Source: Erythrophleum ivorense
Lineage: Eukaryota; Streptophyta; Magnoliopsida; Fabales; Fabaceae
Reading direction: 5' to 3'
Assembly (NCBI GenBank): GCA_026724425.1
Contig: JAIUCV010000003.1
Span: 64,533,088 to 64,597,087 of the forward strand
DNA length: 64,000 nt
Shown here: positions 56,753 through 64,000 of the stretch, one piece after another
How the letters are laid out: each line of letters begins with the position of its first letter
Position numbering within the stretch: the stretch's first letter is position 1
Made by a program: the position numbers and the translations under genes
The notes under the pieces: generated by a model
What the model saw: only the letters and a program-made list of their open reading frames with translations
Database searches by the model: none
What the model was told of the DNA's origin: nothing

Positions 56753-58480
56753 GTGTGTAGATATCGACCATGCCTAACTTCCTGACAGTATTTTTGAAAC
56801 TCCACATAGGCACTACTTTTGTCATGACATCTGCTAGTTGGTTTTGAGACTTAACATAAGGGAATTTGATGATATTGCTCTCCAGATTTTCACGAATGAA
56901 GTGCCTATCAACTTCTATGTGCTTATTGCGATCATGTTGAACCGGATTTCGAGCTATCTCAATTGCAACTTTGTTGTCACAGTATAGGTCCATTGGAACA
57001 TTGTATTCTATTCCTAAATCATGTAGGATCCTTGACCCATAGTAATTCATAGACGCCATGTGCCATGCCTTGGAATTATGCTTTTGCACTTGACTTTGCA
57101 ACAATTTTTTGCCTCTTACTTCACCATGTTACTAAGTTCCCTCCAACGAATGTTAGGTAGCCAGAAGTGGATCTTTGAGTGGTTTGATCCCCTGCCCAAT
57201 CTGAATCCATATACCTTTCAATAGTAATGGAACCGTTCTTTGCAAAGAGCAATCCTTTTCCTGGTGTACCCTTAAGATACCTCAACACCCGTATGGCTGC
57301 TTACAGGTGATCTTTACTTGGTTCATGCATAAATTGGCTTAACACTCCCACTACATAGGCAAGATCGAGTCGAGTGTGGGTTAAATATATTAACTTCCCC
57401 ACTAGTCGCTGATACAAACCTTTGTCTGTTGGTGTTTGATCCAAATAAATCCTGAGTTTATGGTTCATCGCAATTGGACTATTAATGGGCCTCCAATTAA
57501 TCATCCCTATTTCAACAGGTAAGTACAAGATGTATTTTCTCTGAGATAAAGCTATCCCATGTACATCACGCATGACCTCAATCCCTAAAAAGTACTTTAG
57601 ATCCCAAGGTCTTTCATCTCGAATTTGGTGGTTTGTTGCTTCTTCAAGTTTTTAATTTCCTTATGGTTATTACCTATTATGATCATATCATCAACATATA
57701 CTAGCAAGATGGTGAGTGATTCATTACTCCTTTTTACAAATAAGGTGTGGTCTGCATTACTTTGCTTACATTCGAACTCTTTCATTGTCGATGTTAATTT
57801 CCCAAACCATGCACATGGTGATTGCTTCAAGTCGTATAGAGACCGCTTCAGCTTGCATACTTTATTTTCTTGTGAGTCTAGACATTGAATTCTTGGTGGC
57901 ATGTCCATATACACTTCTTCTTCCAATACTCCATTTAGGAACGCGTTCTTTATATCAAGTTGTTGTAATGACCAGTCCTTATTTGTAGCTAGTGACAATA
58001 TAATTCTGATGGTATTTATCTTTGCTACGGGTGTGAATGTTTCATCATAGTCCACTCCATACTTCTATGTGTAGCCTTTAGCTACTAGCCGTGCTTTGTA
58101 CCAGTCTAAGCTCCCATCTGCCTTGAACTTAGGTGTTAGAACCCACTTGCATCCCACAGTCTTTTTTCCTTTTGGTAGTTCAATGAGCTCTCACGTCTGG
58201 TTCTTTTGCAGTGCTTCTAGTTCTTTGTTCATGGCTCCCCTCCATTCTGGATGTTCGAGTGCCTCTTTGATTGAGGTTAGGATAGTAACATCGTACAGGT
58301 TCTTTTTTTCCTCAATCTTATGTGGTTTTGAGGTGTAGTTGCACACAGGGTATACTTTGTTTGCATTTAGTTTGGGTTCATAGTGCTTTCTTGGTACTCC
58401 TTTCGTAGCTCTCTGTGACACCATGCGTTCACAACCCTCATTCATATGTGTGTTTCCCACATATTCATAAAGTATGGGGG
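56745..58480 (-). pseudogene. Copia-3 reverse transcriptase and RNase H
   Basis: Reverse transcriptase begins near 58260 (WRGAMNKELEALQKNQT). Its fingers and palm occupy 57597-58055, with LDIKNAFLNGVLEEEVYM and an intact YVDD at 57687-57698. The connection part is at 57301-57573 (LVGKLIYLTHTRLDLAY). RNase H spans about 57210-56745, with SDWAGDQ in a shifted frame, LYCDNKVAIEIARNPVQHD and the terminal QLADVMTKVV. It ends at a stop at 56745, at the polypurine tract. Frame breaks lie near 57105-57300, 57580 and 58060-58190. Confidence 0.9.
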
Positions 58481-58490
58481 ACTCTTGGGT

Positions 58491-60240
58491 TCATGGCTCT
58501 GGGTTAGAGCAACTATAATCATTGTTATTTAGTTCATAATTATTAGAATCAGATGCACTTACCTGGGGTGAGTTTAGGACATTCGTCGAAAGATCTTGAG
58601 TTGATGGTGTAGATGACAGGGGCATTGGAGGTTCCTTAAATGCAGGTGCTGAAGACACTTTTTCTGTGAGCTTGAGTTCCAACTCTTCTAGCCTTCTGAA
58701 AGTTGCTTTTGCATTCAGTTCCAATTCAACTCAAAGCTTTTCTTCTTCCAAGATACTTTCCCCCTGAAGAGAAGTGGAGGTGGTCGTGTAGAATGGTTTG
58801 GTTTCGATAAATGTGACATCGAGTGTAACATGGAGTTTGAGGGTCATAACACCTATACCCTTTTTGGAAGTCTGAGTAGCCTATAAACACACATTTACGA
58901 GCACATGGGTCAAGTTTCCCCCTAAGTTGTTTTGGGATATGGACATAGGCTATGCAACCAAATACTTATAGCTGGAGATTTGGGACATGTGGGATGGAGA
59001 TCAAGTTTCGAAGTTTTTGGAAGGGAGTTTGGAACGTGATGGAATTGGAAGGGGTTTGATTTATTAGGTACGTAGTAGATCTCATGACTTCTCCCCAGTA
59101 CGTGCGAGGCATGTTTATGCCAAAGAGAGAAGCTCTCACCACTTCAAGTATTTGTCTGTTTTTGCGCTCAGCCAACCCATTCTGTTGGGGTGTGTACGCA
59201 CAAGAAGTTTGGTGGTGAATACCATGTTCGGTCAAGTATTCATGGAATTGAGTATTAACGTACTCTGTCCCATTGTCTGTTTGCAAAACTCCAATTTTCC
59301 TATTATGTTGAGTTTGGACCATTTTATGAAAATCTTGAAATGTTGTAAATACCTGATTTTTTTGCTTTAATAACGAGACCCTTACCATTTGCATGCATTC
59401 ATCAATGAAGGTTACAAAATAATGAGCATTAGAGAACATAGGTACCTTAGTTGGACCCCAAACATCTGAATGAAACACCATAAAAGGCTCAGTACATTTA
59501 TTTTTACTTGGAACGAAAAAAGTACGATGTCTCTTAGTGAGTTCATAGATTTCACAATGCAACTCAGAGTTATTCAACTTGGAAAATAGTTCAGGCTTCA
59601 ACTTTTTTAAATAACTAAAAGATAAATGACCAAGGCGTCTGTGCCATAGCCACACGTCTACTTCAGCCTTAGTTTCACTACTGATATTATTTGCAACTGG
59701 TGATTCTAGGGAGTCCAGCTCAAAGTAGTAAAGATTGCCCCGCCTAACACCATAGCCAATTATCTTCCAGGTGAGAATGTCTTGAAACACAAAAAAAAGG
59801 GCCAAAACGTCACTATACAAGCAAGTGCAAGAGTAATTTGACCATGGTTTTAAATTGCGGTTGCGGTTGCGGTTACGTTGCGATTGCGGTTGCGGGCGTT
59901 GCGGATAGTATAAAAAGAATTGCGGGTGTTGCAGTCAAAAAATGCGGATGCGGTCGGCGCTGCAACAGCAATATTGCGGCCGCATCACATTATGCGGACC
60001 GCAATTTAAAACCATGAATTTGACTAGCATACATTAGATTATAATCTAAAGAGGGAACAAGGAGGACAGTATCCATGGAGAAATTACTTGATAAATGGCA
60101 CTGTCCTTGTTCTTCAACTCGTGCTTCTCCCCCTATTGCTGTATTTACAATGGGTTTCGAGTACGGTTTTATGGCTTCCAAGTTGTTCTTGTCATTTGTC
60201 ATATGACTTGAGGCACTTGAATCAATAATCCAAGAGGGTT
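58491..60240 (-). pseudogene. Copia-3 protease and integrase
   Basis: The protease starts near 60235 with WIIDSSASSHM (usual DSGA changed to DSSA) and reaches LVPSLDYNLMYASQI near 60030, where a 174 bp MITE interrupts the frame. Beyond it 58966-59820 is open for 284 codons. The zinc domain WHRRLGHLS is present and the CxxC part is altered to CEIY. The first catalytic Asp is in HSDVWGP, the second in TDNGTEY and the Glu in GLAERKN, so the catalytic triad is complete. The integrase C-terminal region and Ser-rich spacer lie at 58491-58960. Confidence 0.9.
59843..60016. mobile_element. hAT-type MITE inside Copia-3 (174 bp)
   Basis: The ends are a perfect 18 bp inverted repeat, CATGGTTTTAAATTGCGG. 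The target duplication AATTTGAC is exact (59835-59842 and 60017-60024), and 8 bp is the hAT length. The interior is made of irregular GCGGTT/GCGGGT/GCGGAT hexamers and is strikingly GC-rich for this region. It splits the protease-integrase frame of Copia-3, so it landed after that element. A decayed relative lies at 62780-62889. Confidence 0.88.
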
Positions 60241-61252
60241 TTCATGAGTTTGAATCCTCCTTACCACTTTGTCTCTGGCATACTGCATTTGCAATTGGGT
60301 TCTCAGAGTCAGACATGTCTTGTTCTTCAGTGGTTACGTGCATGGCTTGGGCATTCACCTTCCTTCGTGGTTTCTTTAAGAAATTCCACCACTCCGGATA
60401 TCCGATGATCTCGTAGCACCGTTGCTTCAAGAGGCCTGTTACTCCACAGTGGGTGCACTTGAGGGCCTCGGATTTCTTTGTTTTTTGTCGTGGGTTGTTG
60501 AGTTGTAGTCCTTGTTGAACTTGCTTGGCCAAAAGAACAGTGCTCTCGCCTACATTCCAGTTCAGATTCATGATTTGATGTTGTTGTGCTTCACGTCAAA
60601 CATATGCATAGCATTCTCAAGATCTAGTCGAGCCTCCTTCCTCAGTATTTCTCCTCGGACTTGATCAAACTCCAGGTCAAGTCCTGTAAGAAATATATGA
60701 ACTCGTAGACAAGTCATGGTAGTATGTACCTGAAGCACGCTGTCAATAGTGTTCGCCTGCTCGCGTGATCGGTGATCAATTTCTTGGAACAAGGCAACCA
60801 ATTCATTATAATACACAGATAGTGGCCATCCGTTCTATCTGGTTGTGAATGTCTTTTGGTTCAATTCAAAGATCACAATTTCGTCTGTGGCATCATAGAA
60901 CGTCTGTGCCAGAGCATCCTAGATCTCTTTTACGGTGGGAAGCCGTATAAATCGTTGCATGAGAGTTGGATTCATCGCTTTAACCAGCCAGCTATGCACA
61001 CGCTGGTTTTCCATGATCCATGTCGTCAATGCGGGATCTCTAGCATCAAGTTTCTTTGTGTCGCCATTCAGGTAGCCTCCTTTGTTTCGAGCTGTGATTC
61101 GCATCTCCATCAGCTGAGCCCAAAGGGTATAGTTCGTCTCATCAAGGATAATTGTCATAGGGAATGGACCACTTTCTTAATTTACAACAATCTGATTTGA
61201 CATCCCTGAGGTGTTGGCTGTTGTGCACTTGTGCTTGTGGCAGTGGACATTG
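60241..61252 (-). pseudogene. Copia-3 gag
   Basis: The start is the ATG at 61250-61252 (MAMSTATSTSAQQPTPQ), close to the primer site. An early break is followed by MTIILDETNYTLWAQLMEMR at 61158 downward, a copia gag start. The gag domain continues to 60570 (VHIFLTGLDLEFDQVRGEIL), and a zinc knuckle CTHCGVTGLLKQRCYE lies near 60410-60460. Stops at about 60919 and 60568 interrupt it. Gag builds the particle for reverse transcription. Confidence 0.88.
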
Positions 61253-61318
61253 CCATTCAGTTTGTATTTTTTGGTGATTTGAGTTTTGTTTTTGTAAGGC
61301 TAGGGATTTAAGAGCAAT

Positions 61319-61330
61319 GCTCTGATACCA
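61319..61330 (-). other. Copia-3 primer-binding site
   Basis: TGGTATCAGAGC on the minus strand, directly next to the 5' LTR; complementary to initiator tRNA-Met. Confidence 0.92.
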
Positions 61331-61524
61331 TGTAAAAACTTTGGGCTATACTTTTTCTATATATTGCATCATACACTTGGGTTACATATATACACGATAA
61401 CCACCCATGAAATACTCTACAATCTCCTAATATTTCTCTTGTAATCCCATAATAGTGGGATTTTGTTATATTCCTATATATCCTAATTGTGTGTTATATG
61501 TATACAAATTCTATTTTGTTGACA
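61331..61524 (-). repeat. Copia-3 5' LTR
   Basis: 194 bp, TGTCAACA..TTTTTACA on the minus strand, with perfect TG..CA ends. Confidence 0.92.
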
Positions 61525-61578
61525 CTTATATATGTCTATGAAGCATTGACAACATTCATGAAATAATATATTCAAGAG

Positions 61579-62632
61579 CGACGGCAGAGCCACGTTGTGG
61601 AAAGGGGGACAGATGCTCCCCTCTTAATTTTACAAAATGTGTGTATATAATATTGAATTTTGATATTATGCTCTCACTTCTCTTAAAATTTTGAATTCAC
61701 TAGGCTTGTGGAATTCTTTGAACACACATATTTTTTATTATTATTTGATATTTTAAATTGAATTCATTAAAACTACATATGTAATTTTTTTCTTCTTTTT
61801 CTTCATTTCATTTTCTTTCTTTCTTTATTCTTTTCATATTCTGTTTTCTTTATAATCCTTCTTCTTTTTCATTTACTCATTACTTTTTTATTTTTTATTT
61901 TTTCTTTTCAAATTATCCTTAGTTTGTTAAACTTTGCATAGTGATTCTTCTCTCTTTCCTTATTGCCTTCTCCCCTATATTATATTTATTTTTTATTTAT
62001 ATTTAATCAATACATACCTTAGATGTATTTTTGAAATTAGTAGTTTTATAGTAATCAAGTGGAGTATAACCAAATTCAAATGTCAATATCTTATTTTTAG
62101 TAGGACCAATAATTGTCTATAAAAACAATGCAAAATTTTTTGAAATATTGGTGGATAGAATAATTTTTTTATGCTTTATAGATATATATATTTTTTGTAA
62201 ATTGAAAATCATAAATTTTTATGTTTTATTAGATGAACTTTTTTTTTTCAGTATGCCATTTTGATCTATTCATGGAACTATTATGATGTTACTAGTGATA
62301 ATGTATCTTTAGTGGATCTTTATTATGTATTACATAAATATTGAGTAGATATAGAATTATATCCTTATGCCTAAGTAGTGAAACTGTTAATATTATTATA
62401 AAGAGTAATTTTTGGTACATTGATAATTTAAATTCAAATTTATTTCTAGATTTAGGAGAAAAAAAGTCAGGATATTATTAATGAGTTAATCTCATATAGC
62501 TTAATTCAAAAGTTTAACAAAAGTATATATTTAAACAATATATTATAAATATATAAATTTTTTAAATAAAATATAAAAATTTTCTATTAAAAAAAATTCC
62601 CCCCTCCCACCTGGGTCCTGGCCCTGCCACTG
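61579..62632. mobile_element. hAT-like non-autonomous transposon (1054 bp)
   Basis: It lies in copy C between TTCAAGAG (61571-61578) and GTCAACAG (62633-62640). Copy B has a single GTCAAGAG at the matching place, so these are a decayed 8 bp target duplication. The ends CGACGGCAGAGCCACG and, reverse-complemented, CAGTGGCAGGGCCAGG form an imperfect inverted repeat of the CAGTGGCGGAGCCAG type. The interior is AT-rich, with no transposase. Confidence 0.7.
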
Positions 62633-62640
62633 GTCAACAG

Positions 62641-62675
62641 GACTGCTATCTTAAGCTATCTGTAGGTCAAACACG
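62641..62675 (+). repeat. Last matched piece of copy C
   Basis: GACTGCTATCTTAAGC.ATCTGTAGGTCAAAC equals 32594-32627 in copy B. After GTCAAAC the two copies part, which marks the right limit of the duplication in C. Confidence 0.75.
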
Positions 62676-62779
62676 AAATTTCATGGGATAAGAGGAAACA
62701 TTATTCCAATCAACTACATAAGAAAACCTCAAATATATTATAAAATTATTATTTCTTTCCACATTTGAAACCATCCATT

Positions 62780-62889
62780 TTAAAGTTTTAAATTGTCACT
62801 ACAGTTGTGGTTATTGCAGTTGTGGGTACCAACCGCAATTACAATATTATGGTCACATTTTGTGACACGAATCACAATTTAAAATCATG
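62780..62889. mobile_element. Relic of the GCGGTT MITE family
   Basis: GTTTTAAATTGTC on the left and, reverse-complemented, ATGATTTTAAATTGTG on the right resemble the ends of the MITE at 59843-60016. The interior has TTGTGGTTATTGCAGTTGTG, the same hexamer pattern with many C-to-T or G-to-A changes. Target duplication not resolved. Confidence 0.55.
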
Positions 62890-64000
62890 ATTTATTTAAC
62901 CTTATAATATCTATTTTTGTAATTTAGGTACTCACAAATGCTTATAACAAGTAGCAAACATTTTTGTTGATCAGAATATGTTGAAAACCATTAAACAACA
63001 GGCATAGTTTTAACTTAGTATTTTAGCATCAACTTGACCCCAAAAACAAAAATTAAAAAAAAAGAGAAAAGTAAAAAGAAAAAGAGCCATAATTACATGT
63101 TCCCTAATAATGACACAATTAATTATTAGATATATAGAACAATATTTTATTAAATAATTACTTAAAATAATAACTTACTTGATAGTTAATAGTTTTTAAA
63201 AGAATTAATTTGATTTTTATGTAATTGATGAATATGATTATAGTAATAAATTTAATAAAATAAAAAAAATATTGTAATATATTTAGTAATATTTTATAAT
63301 TAATTGTGTCATAAGTAAGGAACATATATTTTTGAAAATATGGGATCATCATTTAGAGAAAAAAGAAAAAGAGAAAGAAAGAAAAATAGGGTAAAGTATC
63401 TAGTATTTTTCTGTTGTGTTCAAAATGAGATGCATGAATGATTCTTTTGAAGTGTGAAAAGTGGAGGGAAAATCCCTTTAAAGATTAGGCTCATTAAGGA
63501 CATATTACTTTAAAACTTTGAAAACAAGAGATTTTTATTGAGAAAAATACAGACATCAAAGTGGCCTTCTAAAATAATTTTTAAGCTCAACATTTTTTCT
63601 AAAAATTAGTTAGATAATATTTTCTATCCCTAATAATTTATTTTTGTATTACTAAGCATTATTTTTTATTTTCCTACTAAGTTCCTAATTATTAAGAACT
63701 TACTTGATATTAAAAAAAATCTAAGTTATTATAGTTTCCTTCTCCCACGTGCGACAAAATGCGCCAAGGTTCCGTGTTCCGTTTCATATCTAGTCTTGAA
63801 TTTTCCTTACTATTGCGATCATTTCCGTCAAGAATACAATTTTTTATTGTTCGATTCATTATTCCATTAATCCACTTGAAGCAGTCAAGAGAAACAATAT
63901 TGTATTGCAATTTTACAGAAAACCTTCCCTTTGGTTCTCCTATTTTCGGTAGTTATTACAATTCGTATCAGATAGAAAAAAATAGTTCGTTAGCAGAGGA
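62890..64000. other. Unassigned right end of the window
   Basis: Mostly AT-rich non-coding sequence. From about 63715 base composition becomes more even, and a minus-strand frame is open for at least 66 codons (63710-63910, containing CFKWINGIMNRTIKNCIL and WRILSHVGEGNYN). I could not place it. It might be an exon, an organelle-derived fragment or chance. Confidence 0.3.

Larger units (their letters stand above)
56551..61524 (-). mobile_element. Copia-3: full-length Ty1/copia retrotransposon (~5.0 kb)
   Basis: LTRs at 56551-56737 and 61331-61524 flank a complete set of copia domains on the minus strand. Flanks CTTAA (56546-56550) and CTTAT (61525-61529) are the target duplication. Copy B reads GCATTATCTATGAAGC across the same place, an empty site. 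It is the best preserved retroelement of the window: reverse transcriptase YVDD and the integrase acidic residues are intact, but several stops and a MITE break the polyprotein. Confidence 0.92.

Noticed and set aside
59860..59960. GCGGTT hexamers as interstitial telomere repeats
   Set aside because: Plant telomeres are TTTAGGG. The hexamers lie entirely between the inverted repeats of a MITE with 8 bp target duplications.

Overview
The window is AT-rich nuclear DNA of a flowering plant, most likely a eudicot. I infer this from the density of plant-type LTR retrotransposons (three Ty1/copia elements and one 12.7 kb Athila-type Ty3/gypsy element), plant MITEs, a short TRIM, plant-style splice signals and many (TA)n microsatellites. 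I see no bacterial, CRISPR, rRNA or tRNA gene. No intact conventional gene could be recognised. Almost all long open frames belong to decayed retroelements.

Layout: 1-3.9 kb holds a Harbinger-like MITE and a copia pol fragment. 3.9-7.6 kb is copy A of a duplicated segment, with a ~0.49 kb inverted duplication and a 308 bp TRIM. 8.1-9.6 kb holds two copies of one MITE family in opposite orientation. Copia-1 lies at 10,463-15,367 on the minus strand, followed by a CACTA end at 16.9-17.8 kb. Copy B of the duplicated segment runs from about 18.37 kb to 32.6 kb and is split by Copia-2 (20,532-31,052), one LTR of which carries a 3.3 kb insertion. 33-36 kb is unclassified and holds a short perfect hairpin. 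The Athila element spans 36,149-48,862 with TTTAG target duplications. Copy C starts near 49.85 kb and carries two gypsy LTR-type insertions, a MITE, Copia-3 (56,551-61,524, itself holding a MITE) and a hAT-type element (61,579-62,632). The last 1.1 kb is unassigned.

The most interesting signal lies under the transposons. Copies A, B and C share a small spliced gene-like unit: TATA box, a first exon starting ATGAGTTCT, an intron, a second exon after a CAG acceptor, and a conserved 3' tail. B and C also share a minus-strand gene remnant whose last exon is open over 174 nt with the same stop in both copies. In copy A the promoter and first exon of the small gene are inverted and duplicated head to head, a structure that could give a long hairpin RNA matching its own relatives. 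Because B and C are paralogues, each often serves as the empty site for insertions in the other, so the nesting history can be read directly.

All identifications are by eye. No database search or alignment program was used.
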